This document shows, one piece after another, positions 1 to 11,690 of a stretch of 64,000 nt of DNA (within the stretch, counting starts at the first letter, position 1; each line of letters opens with the position of its first letter). The DNA lies in NCBI GenBank assembly GCA_022702705.1, contig CM040427.1, positions 76,189,283 through 76,253,282 on the forward strand, read 5' to 3'. Under the pieces are notes generated by a model. That model saw nothing but the letters and a program-made list of their open reading frames with translations, was not told the origin of the DNA and did not search any database. The position numbers were made by a program, and so were the translations under genes. This DNA comes from Papilionanthe hookeriana x Papilionanthe teres. Taxonomy: Eukaryota; Streptophyta; Magnoliopsida; Asparagales; Orchidaceae.

Positions 1-1660
1 AAATTTGCAAAATTACCCAAATTCCTCAAAATTTCTCAAAATCAGTCCTTAAAAATTTCTCACCATTCAAAGTGATCATCTTTGACAAAAAATTCCAAAA
101 ATTCTAAAAATACCCCCAATACCCTCCAAATTACCAAAATGCCCCTCTTGACCCAAAAATCCAAAAATTCCCAACAAATTCCAGAAAATCCCCAATATTC
201 CCAATTTAATTTTGTTCAACTACACCATGGGCCAATTTTGTCAATGTACCCCACTTTTACTAAAATCCCCAATTTGACCCATTTTTAACCCAAATGAACC
301 CAATGTCAAACCAAACCTCCCCAATTGACCTCAATTTTGGTCCAATTCAATTCTAAACTTCAATTCAATATCCCCAATATCAATTTAGACTAAATCCAAG
401 CCCAATTTGATTGACATTTAGGTCCAATTTCATTCTTAAATTTAAAGCCCAATTTTGACCCATGAGCTAAACTTAGCCCAAACCTAACCCAACTCAACTC
501 CAATTAACCCCAAACCTTTTCTAAATCCTCCCTAACATCTCCATAAACAAAACACTAACATAATTTACCCAAAATTTGGACCCAAAACATACTCAAATTC
601 AACCCAAACCCAAAATTCCTTAAATTGGCCTAAACCCAAACCTAACCCAAATAGGCCCAAATCCCAAAATCAAAGCCCAACCAAAGTTAAAAACTCTTTA
701 TAACACTCCCCTAAACATTTTTCAACATTAAGTTTACAACAAATCCAACCTTAAACCAACATTAACCCAAGATAGCCCAAATTAGCCCAATTTGACCCTT
801 TTAGGCCCCATTACCAAAAAAGCTCAAATTAAACCCATTTCAACTCAAAATCACCTCAAATTTGTTTCAAATCACTCATGACACACTCCTAAACTAAACC
901 CAACATTTGTTTGGACCAATCCTTCACAAAACTTCCATCCACCAATTTGTTTTCAAACCTAAAAGGCCCACTTTCTTAAACCATTCTAAAAGCCCATTTT
1001 CACTAAATCCAAAAGCTCAAAGTCCATTCCCAAGCCCACATGAAACCTTTTCTTCATCATTCATCTGCTAATCCTACTTGACCAAAGTCTTCAACCATCA
1101 TGAAATCAACCCATTTGTAGCATCATGACAAATCCCATCAAAGGAATCCAAAGTTTTCAAAATTCCAAATAACCCTTTTCCATGCAAGTGAGCCAACCTT
1201 TTCCCAAGCCATGAACAAGCCAAATGAAGCCATGGAGCCATGCATAAGCCATATGCAAGCCATGGGGAGCCCTTTCCACCTCACCATGCCACTTATGGAA
1301 AGAAGAGGGGAGCCTTTCCTAAGCCTTCACTAAACCTTTTTTAACCCCATCAATGATACACTTTAACCAAAATTGGCCACCTCACCTTGGATGGGGACTT
1401 CACCACACATGTGAGGCTGACCCAAATGATCTCACATCAGCCCAAATCAAGCCTTGGTGAGTGAACCAAGCCAAAACCATGAATTGACCCAAATTGGACC
1501 AAAAATGCTCCTTACACCCATGTCATTTAAATTCTTGACTTTACACATGGCATAACCCAATTGATTGCACCAAGATCAAGCTCAATCATGTGAGTTTTTC
1601 TCAGCCAAAAAATCTTGGTGAATGAACCAAGCCAACCCTCATGGCCACCCAAGCTCCACC
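1..1660 (+). other. G-poor, CCCAAA-rich U3 block
   Basis: On the + strand this block is dominated by A, C and T, with many variations of CCCAAA, AACCC and CCCAATTT and few G. The same asymmetry occurs at 32700-34380 in the 3' LTR and, as a G/T-rich block, at 43900-45500 in element B. It lies upstream of the candidate TATA box, so it is probably the U3 promoter-distal part. No coding potential is evident. Confidence 0.6.
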
Positions 1661-1667
1661 AAAACCT

Positions 1668-1682
1668 TCCTTATTTAAACCC
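1668..1682 (+). promoter_or_regulatory. Candidate LTR TATA box (TTATTTAAACC)
   Basis: The motif TATTTAAACC sits at the edge between the G-poor block and the following sequence. It is conserved at 34390-34402 in the other A LTR and, reversed, at 43571-43585 in B, although the DNA just downstream differs between A and B. A second candidate, GTTTATATAAAC, lies near 6373. Which one is used cannot be told from sequence. Confidence 0.35.
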
Positions 1683-3897
1683 TACATATGACCTAGGGGA
1701 AGAGATGCAAAAGATTACCTTGGGGAAACTCTGCCAAATTGTTCCCAAAGCTTCTCTAAGCACTCCTAAGCTCAATCTAATCATTTCCAATTGAGGCCTC
1801 ACCTCTTGGACAAAGGTATCAAATTTTTTCTCCTCCAACCGAGCATGTTTTAATTTTCTGTAATTATTCACATGTTTTAAGTATATCATCACCGTATAGA
1901 TGTGTGCTACTCAATTATACGATCATTTTTCAAAAAAATTCATTCAATTTCGTTGAGAATCGAAGGAGATATCAAGGTTTGAAGTTGGACAATTTTGGGT
2001 GAATAGAACTAGGGGAGAGAAGCAGCAGCCGTCCGATCAGGCATGTATCCAATGGACGGCGCTGATGGAGTTGGACGGTAGGTGCATCCATGAATAGAAC
2101 CATGCCAGCAAATCAGGGAGAGACACGTGGCGATTGAGCGGGAAAATGAAATATTTTATTTATTTTTGACCCTAAACTTCAAAAATGCATAACTTTGTGT
2201 AGAAAAATCATAAAAATAAAATAAAAATACCTTCTTACTCGTGAACAGAGGAGAATAATGTGGAAAAGAAATCAAGTAATTTCATTGAGTATTTTATTTT
2301 TAATGATTTATTTACTCTCTACATTATTTTAATTCTCCATTTGCATAGGCAATTCACCATGGCATGAGACCATAGGGCTTTTGAAGCCTCTGAACTTGGG
2401 AACATTCCCTGAATTTTCCAAGGTCAGAGGCCATCCCTATGAGAAGTTATTGATTTTTCAATTGCATGTTACTGTTTTGAGTATTTTAATTCTAATAATT
2501 AGCATGTTGAGAAATAAATTCTAGGAAAATTTGGTGATGTTTCTTATGACTAGAGGAACCTAGGAAAAAAAGGTTTTGAGTTAATTCACATGGAACAACC
2601 CTAATTGGCCTAAACACCCAAAATTGAACTTTAATTAATTAGGGTTAACTACACATCAAATTAACTTGAAAACAATTATCCACTGATCTTTAGGATCAGA
2701 GGAACATCACATAAAAATTTGAAGTTAATTGGACTTGATTAACCCCACCAAATGGGTTGATTAAGCCTCTTAAGCAAAATGGATAAAATTAAACTTTAAA
2801 AATTCATAACTCACAAAATACTTATAAAAAATCACAAAAATAGTTTTGGAGCTTCTATGATATCAGAGGAACTTAGGAAAATTAAAATTGTAATTTTCTA
2901 AAAAAGTTGATTTTTATCATTATTTTAATATTTTTAATAATTAAAAAATAATAAAAAATCATAAAAAAATTAAAAATCACCAAAATGTCACATTTTGAAT
3001 TTTAATCACTTAGGAACAAATCAAATATTGTTTTTAAGTCCCTAGGATAAGATATTGAATTTTAAAGGCTTAATGTAATTTTTAATATTAAAAAATGTAT
3101 TTTCCAACCTTTTCACTAAAATAATTCTAATAAATCAAAGAAAAATAAGAAAAATATAAAATTTGTTTCTTTGGACTCCTTGAGGTTAGAGAGATTTAAG
3201 AAAAATATAAAATCCATTTTTCAACTTTAATTTTATTTTAAAATTAATTAACACTCCAAAACTCAAAATAATTCTAATTAATAAAATATAACTCAAAAAA
3301 TCACTAAAATTGGTCCAAATGGTCCTATGGTCATTAGGAACTTTTCATCATTTTCTTAAGGACAGAAACATTTCCTTGGTCATGTTATTGAATTTTTCTT
3401 GAAAACCCCTATTTTCCATTACAAATAATTACATAAATAAATTAAATACAGAAAAATCACATTTTCTCCTCTAATGTATTAATTGACATGTGAGTGAGGT
3501 TACATAAAAATTTCAAGTTCATTTGAGCTTAATTTAGTGAGTTATAGAATTATTAAGCTTGAAGGGCAAAAGGGTAATTAAAAATTTCAACCCTTAATTA
3601 AAATTTTAGGATTAATCAAAAAGGGAGGGTAAAATATTTGATTTTAAACTGATTTTGGATGATTGAAACATAAATGATTGAGGGTAGAAACCTACTAACC
3701 ATTTCAAATATAATTAAAATAAAACTTTAATTAATTAATTAATTGAAATTTTTGAAGAATAATAGAAATTGGAATTATTAAAGTAGGGATATTATTAAAA
3801 GGGTATTTATTCTTTAATTTAAAAATCCCATAATAAATCACTTCAATAATACTTAATTCTTACTTAAAAAAATTAAAATAATAATCCAAATTAAAAT

Positions 3898-4427
3898 TAA
3901 ACTAAAACTAAATTAAATTAAATTAAATTAAATTAAATTAAAATTAAATTAATTAAATTAAAATTAAAATTAAATTAAAATTAAAATTAAATTAAATTAA
4001 ATTAAATTTAAATTTAAATTAAATTAAATTAAATTAAATTAAAATCAAAATTAAATTAAAATTAAAATTAAATTAAATTAAATTAAATTAAATTAAATTA
4101 AATTAAAATAAAATTAAATTAAAATTGAATTAAAATTAAATTAAATTAAATTAAAAATTAAATTAAATTAAATTAAAAATTAAATTAAATTAAATTAAAT
4201 TAAATTAAAATTAAATTAAAATTAAATTAAATTAAATTAAATTAAATTAAAATTAAATTAAATTAAATTAAAATTAAATTAAATTAAAATTAAATTAAAT
4301 TAAATTAAAAATTAAATCAAATCAAATTAAATTAAATTAAATTAAATTAAATTAAAATCAAATCAAATTAAATTAAAATTAAGTTAAATTGAATTAAAAT
4401 TAAATTGAATTAAATTAAATTAAAATC
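3898..4427 (+). repeat. AAATT-type pentanucleotide array in 5' LTR
   Basis: About 530 bp of AAATT units, with AAAATT and AAATC variants. The matching array in the 3' LTR (36628-36885) is only about half as long. Equivalent reversed arrays lie at 40636-40950 and 60290-60640. Confidence 0.9.
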
Positions 4428-6208
4428 ATTTAACAACAAACCTAAATGAAATCATTAAGAATTAAATCTAAAATAACTTGAACACTATTCCAAACTTAAT
4501 CTAATTTTTTATAATTAAGTCAAAATTAAAATTAAATCATTAAGTTTAAATCATTAAAATACTTAATAAGTTGATTTGCCCTTTTAAAGCTCTTATTATT
4601 TTTAACTCTTAAATGAGGTATCAAGTGAAGTGTTACTTCACTTATAGGATATTCAAATGTCCTAGTTCACTGAGCAAGAGAACAAAACTTAAACTCCTGG
4701 ATGATTAATTCACTTGTATAATTAAATTCTCTTGGACTTAAAACAATCCTAGAGGTATTGAAAAGATGTTTAAGATTCTTCTTAAGCACTTCCTTAATAT
4801 GATGGGATGTTTATAAGAACAATTGAACTTAATTGTTCTTTGGTGAAGAAAATCATCCTTAAACCAAAACATAAGAACCTAGATGTCATAGGAGATGACT
4901 AGCTATAGGATTAGGACTTTGGTAAACAACCAAAACTTTCCCTTAGCTTTACCTAGGTACTTGTTGAAACATTTAAATGTCTTAACATGTGTTTTAAGTG
5001 CAGCTTGAGATGACGGGAAGACCCCCAGGTACGCTTTTATTTTATTGCAATTTACTTTATTGCAATTTACTTACATGCACTGTAATTTACTTTTCTTACA
5101 TGATAAACAACTGTTGCATGAAAACCAAAACCTTTAGGATAGTCCCGAACCGAAACCAAAACAAAATTAAAAGTCATTACAAGATAAAAATCACCGCCAC
5201 AACATTTCAAAATATAAAACAACTCAAAATTTAATCACAAACAGAACAACAAAACTACAACTTTAACTAAATTAAAACGTCTCGTTGAATGATCGGAAAT
5301 ACCTCGGATGATGTAACCCACGTTTTGCTAACGGGATTTCCCACGGTCTAAATGAAAGTGTGGAACTCATTCAGTTGAGTTTAGCAAATTCATCTGGACT
5401 AAGTGAATTCAATGAAAATAACGGTGTCGGGATGACGGAACCGTGGGATCTTAATCGGTTATGTTTAAACAACTTTAAGATTTGTTTTAATTAAAATATT
5501 AAAAACACTTAGATTTTAAGATTTTGTCTGAACCAAAACACTTCTCTCATCTCTTGATTTATGACTTCTAAAACTAAACCTCTGCTACAACAAGGAGCTT
5601 GGAGCATAGTGGGCAGCACGACCATCGTCATCAGAAAAACCTGAGTCTACTTCAAGAAAACCTTTCCTAGTTTTAAACAACCAAGCCATAGGATTTCGAG
5701 GTAGTTTTCTTAGTGCAACATAAATCCTCAACCCTTTTGTTAGGCATTTGCATAATCATATTATGTAAATTAAGCTCTAACCGGTCTTGGGATTCTGAGG
5801 TAGTTGTTTGGTACGACATAAACCATCACATCTTCGAAGCTGTTTGTATGATCATGTCATACGAATATAAGTCCTAAATAATTAAAATTGACAGGATCGA
5901 AATACTAAATAATTCTTCCTAAATTGAAGCCAAACAATAGGATAGTCAGGAAGTTGCCAAGATTCCTCTTGGATCCTCAACTTCTACTTCTCTTCCTTTG
6001 GATTCCAAAACAAACGGTTCCAAATTTGATCCATTCCCAACTGAAAATTCCAAAATCCGATCCTTTGAAAACCTTAAACTTTGAAATTCTTGAGAGCAAA
6101 ACCACTGATCATTATCGAGAGTTTTCTTAAGTGATTCTCGTCACTTAGGATGTAATTAACTATAGGGGCTTGCCCTTATAGGGAACTTTAAGAACCCGGG
6201 AAATATAA

Positions 6209-6385
6209 ACCCCGCTTAATTTCTTTATATTAAGCAGGGGAACTTGTCGGCTTATAAAATTGGTTCGCAGACCGAACTGATGTAACAAATCTTTTAGTTT
6301 ATTTAATCGAGCCCCACCATCAAGCAGTGTGTCTATCCTTAAGGATAGATACACGCTTTGTGGTGCGGTGCTCGTTTATATAAAC
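6209..6385 (+). promoter_or_regulatory. LTR stem-loop block and second TATA candidate
   Basis: Two long hairpins can be drawn. The first, near 6212-6240, pairs CCCCGCTTAAT with ATTAAGCAGGGG. The second (6308-6373) pairs CGAGC/GCTCG, CACCA/TGGTG and GTGTCTATCC/GGATAGATACAC around a TTAA loop. They are followed by GTTTATATAAAC. In element B (38700-38890 and 58350-58540) the stems persist with changed loops and some compensating changes. The block could be a core promoter or a structured RNA element. Confidence 0.45.
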
Positions 6386-6563
6386 TATTTGGGATGTGAG
6401 ATCAGTTTGATTTTATATCTTAAAATTTTCAAACTTAAAATTACTTTCAAAAATCAAATACTACTTTTCAAATTATTTAAATTAAATTAAAAAATTCGCG
6501 GACAACTTCTGTAGGCGACCCTCCTTTTCAAAATACACAACCTAAAAATATGCCGACAACTTC

Positions 6564-6581
6564 TGGCGACTCTGCTGGGGA
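6564..6581 (+). promoter_or_regulatory. Primer binding site, tRNA-Arg type
   Basis: TGGCGACTCTGCTGGGGA lies 5 bp after the LTR-terminal CA. It starts with the TGG expected for pairing with a tRNA CCA end, and is compatible with the 3' end of a plant tRNA-Arg, the primer reported for Ogre-type Tat elements. The element B version at 38565-38580 reads GACTCCGCTGGGGA, probably nearer the original. Confidence 0.7.
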
Positions 6582-7107
6582 TTAGTTCCTCTCTCCATTT
6601 TGATCAGATGGTTTTGCTTTCATAAATCGGTAGTGAGCCCATGCCCCTAGTGGACCAAACTATCATTCTTTCTGTTGGCATACAATGTTCATTTCTATCG
6701 TGAATGGGTACAACCAACTCTTCTTGGATTTTGGAACCACTGTTTAGACACCCCTAAACAGAGAGGTTCTGAAATCCTCCTTTTGTTACCTCTCCAAAGA
6801 GGTGGGGTGGACCCCCAATAGGTGTTAGCTTAGGAGCGTTCCTTCGGGTTGAGAAATCGTACGAGATTTTCTCTTCTTTTTCAAGTCTTCGATCGGGTCC
6901 TTTACTCTTTCTAATCTCCTTCCATTCCTAATGAATAAACCAACCACTTAACAAACAAACTTGTTTTAAATCACAAATACATGAATAAAACAGATAAAAC
7001 GAAAAGATAAATAAGAATGTGTTCGGACTCTTTTTGATTCCTTTCTTTTCGTCCCGATGAGAGGAAGCATAATTTGGGACTGACAATCAGAATCTATCTT
7101 GCAGAAA
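6582..7107 (+). promoter_or_regulatory. Element A leader (5' UTR) with conserved hairpins
   Basis: Noncoding stretch from PBS to the first Gag ATG. A perfect 8-bp stem-loop lies at 6740-6761 (CTGTTTAG, loop ACACCC, CTAAACAG) and a 6-bp one at 6788-6803 (ACCTCT, loop CCAA, AGAGGT). Both have counterparts in B at 38340-38400 and 57960-58020. Bases 6808-6824 are an inverted copy of the polypurine tract region. It ends with an acceptor-like CTATCTTGCAG (7094-7104) just before ATG 7108. Confidence 0.55.
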
Positions 7108-8119
7108 ATGTCTGCCCCAAAGCCGATTTTCTCCTTCACCAACGGACCGGACCTAGTCGTCTACAAGGAGGAGCCGCTCAGCAATGGGGTCATCCGTTTC
7201 GGGCAAGGATTCGAAAATACAGATGTCAAGATCACTGACGCCACTCTCTTCGCACTTACGGACAAAGTGCCTGAAACTGAGAAACCTCTGATTGAATTCA
7301 ACTTGAAGTCAACTCAGGAGTTCCCTCCCCTGCAAAGGGTCCCGACTGAAAGAAACACTGTCATTCGCAGGAAGTTAGCTGCTGTCCCCAGAACTGTTGT
7401 CTCTACCCCCACGAGTCTGGTCATTCATCGCACTTACCCTCGTTCCCTCCAAACTGAAGGGAAAGGAAATCCAAGTTGGTTATGAGCCTATCACCGTGGA
7501 GGGTTCGGACTTTGCCACAATACCGTCTGTTTTTGAGATAGGGTCCAGTTCGAGGTATAGACCCTTAACCCGCACACAAAGAAAGAATAAGAATAGAAAG
7601 ATTGCTAAGATCAGGAAAGTCAGAGAAGTTGAAGCCGCCTTTCTTGAAGGAATCCCTGAAGAAAAAGAAGAAGAACTACCAAAATACTTGCCACTGTTGC
7701 CAGAATACTCGCCGTTGTTAGAAGGAAGTATATTCCACCCGCTCTCTGCCGCATCTGATGAGGAAGATGCTAGAAGGATTACTGGTGCGTTACCTCAGCC
7801 CGCATATTACAGTGATAGCAGGAAGAAGAAGAGCAAGGCTACACCGCTTTCCGATCGCGAGCGATAGTCGAGAAATCGGCCGTGGAAGGAAGGATGTCCT
7901 GTGTCAGAAATTCTGAGAAGGATGGGATGAGTGCCAGTTAAATCCCACCTCGGACCACGAGTGGAGCCTGCCATTGCCGTAGAAAGACCGAAGAAGAAAG
8001 TCCGAGCTAGTGAAAGAGGCTTACCTGTTATCGTATAAGGTCTACAAATTAGGGAGGATACCACCTTCCAGCACACAGCCGACAGACCATCTAGTCCTAG
8101 GCTTCCGATTGCAAGAAGG
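7108..8119 (+). pseudogene. Gag N-terminal domain of element A (degraded)
   Basis: The first ATG after the leader is at 7108 (MSAPKPIFSF...), four bases after an acceptor-like CAG. One frame is open to 7485. A frameshift near 7400-7440 moves the reading to the frame 7397-7867, the frame used by the rest of Gag, so the domain was probably the N-terminus of one long Gag. Stops follow at 7865, 7928 and 8036. Visible pieces are a hydrophobic start with K-E-E-P-L, then a basic LTRTQRKNKNRKIAKIRK segment, then an acidic stretch. Element B has the same domain at 57664-56830. No named family is recognised. An upstream ORF is also known in Ogre elements, so a separate ORF1 is the alternative reading. 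Confidence 0.6.
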
Positions 8120-9310
8120 ATGGTATGGCGACCTACTACTGGTGAGCTGAGGCTAAAACAATGTCCTGAGAAGAAAAGTCTCGTCAAGATGCTCGAGTCC
8201 GAAAAAAGTGCTACTGCGATGAAGGAGGCTCCTAAAGAGGAAGTCCGACAATCGTCACATGACAACTGCGAGACCGTGTGGAAAAGGCCACTAGAAGATG
8301 CCATAAACAAGTTAAGAACTGACATCCGACGGTTAGCAAAAGAAAGAGAAGAGAAGCTAGAAGATGAAGTTGGTTCATCAGAATTTATGGATGATGAGTA
8401 TGATGAGATCAACATGGTTGAGACACGGACATCGTCAGCTTCACAAGGTGCCTCATCAGCTGCGAAAAGAGATGAACCAGAAGTGTTGAGAGCACAGCTT
8501 CGGGAAAGAGATGATACAATTTCCCAGATGGTAAAGAAGATGGAAGAAATGGCTGCTGCCTTAGCCACTCTCCAGAGTCAGGCCTAGCATCAGAAAGAGA
8601 CACCACCAGAGATCATCCATATTACAGATGGAGGAAAAGAGATCACATCCGTCAATGGGGACGAGCAACCAAAGAAGGATTCTACACAAAGCATGATTCC
8701 AGAAAAAGATATTAAAAACATGGTAGAACAGCAGGTGCAAGAAGCTTTAGCACAATCCAAGAATGGAGCATCTATTCAGACGGATAGACCTTATCCCGAG
8801 GAGTTCGATGCAGCCCAATACCCGAAAGGCTTCGTACCACCTCTGTTTAAGACTTTTGATGGAACATGAAACCCCCGTCAACATGTTGCACATTTTCGTG
8901 CTAGTTGCTGCAATTCCTGTGGGAGCGACGCTTTACTCTTCCGCCAGTTCGTCAGCAGTTTGTCAGGGATCGCGTTCGACTGGTATGCATAATTGCCGAA
9001 TGGCTCAGTGAAGACTTTTTCGGAATTGGAGAATCTCTTCATTAAACGATTTGCTGGAGCTCAGCACCACATCACTATTGGTGATCTAGTGGTGGAGCAG
9101 CAAAAGCCGAATGAGACTTTAGTGGATTACATACTTCGATGGAGAAACTTAAGCATGAAGTGTGAACCACAGCTTCAAGAATAACATGCAGTCGGTATCC
9201 TGCTTAAAAGTATCCATGGCCCGATAACACTTCTCCTCAAAGGATTTACCATCAAGACTTTTGAGAAGTTGCTTAGCAAGGCCGGGAGCTTACAAGAGGA
9301 AGCGAAATAG
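8120..9310 (+). pseudogene. Gag capsid region of element A (degraded)
   Basis: Reads in the same frame as 7397-7867. The first part (8120-8587) is charged and predicted coiled coil (RTDIRRLAKEREEKLEDE and an MVKKMEEMAAALATLQ heptad pattern). After a stop at 8585 the frame carries on into a retrotransposon gag core, with FRQFVSSLSGIAFDWYA, then SELENLFIKRFAG and VDYILRWRNLSMKCEP. Further in-frame stops lie at about 8867, 8990, 9182 and 9308. Gag assembles the particle that packages element RNA. The match with B (56815-55619) shows the frame is real despite the stops. Confidence 0.8.
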
Positions 9311-10528
9311 CTAAGTTTTGTAGACAAGACTGATAAACAGATGCCCGTTAAAGCGTCTGAAAAGAAGTTCGGACTCGTCGCGGCAGTAGATAAGGGAAAG
9401 CAGCCAGTGCAGATACCGCCAGAGCGACCACAACCCAGTTATCCACCACCGCAACAGACATATCAGCAACCTCAACAGGGCCACCAACAACCTCGACCGA
9501 GCTATCAATCACCTCAGCATTATAAACAGCCGCCTCGTCCGCAGCGTACCCTGAGAGAACTTCTAAATAGAGAATACCCGTTCAAGACTGAAGCAGTGGC
9601 AAAAATGTTTCGTAGCTTGATGAAGAAGCCCGACTTTCAGTTACCAGAGCCTAGGAAGCCCGAGGAAGTCGACAAGAAAGATCACCCGATGTACTGCCCA
9701 TACCACCGGATGATAGGACATAAGATAGAAGACTGCTTCACCTTCAAGAATTGGTTCGAAGGTAATCTCTGAAGAGGGAACATAACGATCCCGAAAGAAT
9801 ACATGAATGAGCCCCAAAAAGGAGGTTTCGTCAATGTTATTTCGACGGATCCCATTGTTCGGATAGGCACATACATGACTGACAATGAATGGAGCACAGT
9901 TTGGATGAAGTCATCGAAGAAAATTTTGGATCACATCCGAACCGCTTCGGTGCGGGCTTCAACTCAAAGTTCAAAACCTGCCAAGCCGGCACTATCTCTA
10001 GCAATCGAAGAACCGCCCTGTGAGGAGGAGAAGATCGTGGAAGAAGAAAAGACCGAGGTTCTGAAGGGTAGACTAGGGGCTGCTTATCCTAGGATGGTTG
10101 TTTCTGATTCGAGGGAGAAATCCCTCGAACCTCTGACTCTGTATGATTATTTGCTCGCCCCGGTAGGATCTTATAATGATAAGAGTTATGGTGTTGGCTA
10201 CGTCTTGACTGTTTCTAACGATTACGTAACTAACGATAACCAACCTAATTCGGATCTTAATTTCGATACGATAAACGATTCTCAAATCATACAAAACTTA
10301 GATGGTCGCGACGAAGAGGAGGACATTCACAAAGATGGCTACAAAAGTTCAGTAAGTGACGAGTCTATTTGTGAATTCCGAGGAGCTCCGATCCCGATAG
10401 AGTTAGAATTATCAGACGCCGAAGCTACTTTAGAAGAGTAATTCGTTCCGATTCAAGAAGAGACACTGGCAGATTCAGAAGAAATTACAGAGGTCAACCT
10501 AAGAAGTGGAAAAATTTTACCCCCGAGA
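9311..10528 (+). pseudogene. Gag C-terminal region: Pro/Gln linker and zinc-knuckle-like motif
   Basis: Continues the Gag frame. A Pro/Gln/Tyr-rich stretch (about 9415-9540) precedes a C-x2-H-x4-H-x4-C motif (CPYHRMIGHKIEDC, about 9697-9738), the zinc-knuckle-like signature typical of Tat Gag, likely RNA-binding. After a stop at 9770 an acidic linker of about 220 codons (9803-10441) leads, past a stop at 10439, to LRSGKILPPRMG before the protease region. The same parts are in B at 55166-54437. No function is known for the acidic linker. Confidence 0.75.
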
Positions 10529-11690
10529 ATGGGTTTGAAGGATAAAGAAAAGCAGGTGGTTGCTCAGGAAGAGCCAACCCCAGCAGAAGAGTTGCCCCTC
10601 CGGGAAGAAACTGAACATTCTGATAACAAAGTGGACTATAATGTGCTAGCCCATCTTAGGAAACTACCAGCCAAACTGAGCATCTACAATGCTCTGATCC
10701 TGTCAAAGGAGATGAGGGAAGCTTTGATCAAGGCCTTACTTGATCCAGAAATTTGCTTAGCTCAAATGACCGGTAATTCCTCTGATGAGGTTTACTCATT
10801 AAAAGGACAGCGTGGTGTTACCTTCACGGACGATGATTTACTACTTGGAACAGCAGATCACAACAGACCACTGTACATTTCAGTTAGTATTGGAAAGTTC
10901 ACGCTCTCCAGGGTGTTAGTTGATCCGGGAGCATCAATTAATATAATGAACCTCCGGACTCTAGCCTATTTAGAGATTGATGCCCGTGATCTCGAAGCGG
11001 ACAAGATGATGCTAAGAGGCTTCAACCAGAAAGGAGAAAGAGCTCTCGGATCAATAACCCTATTAATGAAGATCGGTGAGTTGGCCAAGACAACTGCGAA
11101 GTTCCACATAATTGATTCTGAGACATCATTCAACGCTCTACTGGGTCGGCCGTGGATCCATGAAAACCGGATGGTACCGTCGTCTCTACACCAGTGCATA
11201 AAATATTATGAAGGAGGACAAGAACAGTGTATCAAAGGTGATTTGCAACCGTTCTCCGTGCATGAAATTGGAATACATGAAGATGCAATCTACTACGCAC
11301 CTCCGAAGAAAACAATCTTTTCCAGAGACGCCACACCCAACGAAGCAAAAGAAATTCGAGACGATGAAGAACCTGAAGTTCTAGTCCAACAGTCACTCAC
11401 CACTCCCTTACGGCGAGATGGTGAAGGTTTCTCCAGAACTCGCATCCGAGGTCGAGGCCGAGGACGAGGTCGTGGAAGAGACGTTGGGACAATTGGACAG
11501 AAAAAACCCTTCATCGACGTTGATTGGGAGAACAATTCAGAAGCAGAAGAAGAAATCAAGAAAGAAGCAGCGACAATAAGTCAAAAGAAACCACCCCAGT
11601 TCAAAATTTCTCTCGAAGATGAAAAGAATGAAGAATACAAATCAATGTACGAGAAGATAATTCGTTGTGTGCATACTATGACCCTAACCC
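10529..11690 (+). pseudogene. Aspartic protease region of element A
   Basis: The frame is open from 10529 to 11833. The retropepsin-like domain has its active-site segment VDPGASINIM with the Asp codon at 10922, then the LLGRPWIH motif near 11140. It would cleave the Gag-Pol polyprotein. The second active-site residue is Pro (D-P-G), whereas D-S/T-G is usual. Downstream is a linker with an Arg-Gly repeat (11437-11482). After about 11690 the true reading moves to another frame: A has ACCCTAACCC where B reads ACCCCGACCCC, a 1-bp loss, so the ancestral gag-pol was probably one frame here. Confidence 0.82.

Larger units (their letters stand above)
1..6558 (+). repeat. Element A 5' LTR (start lies outside window)
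   Basis: Matches the 3' LTR (32701-38294) base for base apart from scattered changes and AT-array length. The terminal CA before the PBS is at 6557-6558. By comparison with the 3' copy about 580 bp are missing at the left, giving an LTR of about 7.1 kb. Layout: G-poor block, TATA candidate near 1670, AT-rich middle, AAATT array, then a structured GC-richer end. Small ORFs such as 82-288 or 4998-5234 look like chance readings of low-complexity DNA. Confidence 0.9.

Noticed and set aside
82..288. Short ORFs in LTRs (such as 82-288, 4998-5234, 32786-33001)
   Set aside because: They are translations of low-complexity CCCAAA or AT-rich DNA, they differ between LTR copies and match no family pattern.
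6564..6581. A tRNA gene near the LTR end
   Set aside because: Only an 18-bp primer binding site is present; no cloverleaf can be drawn around it.
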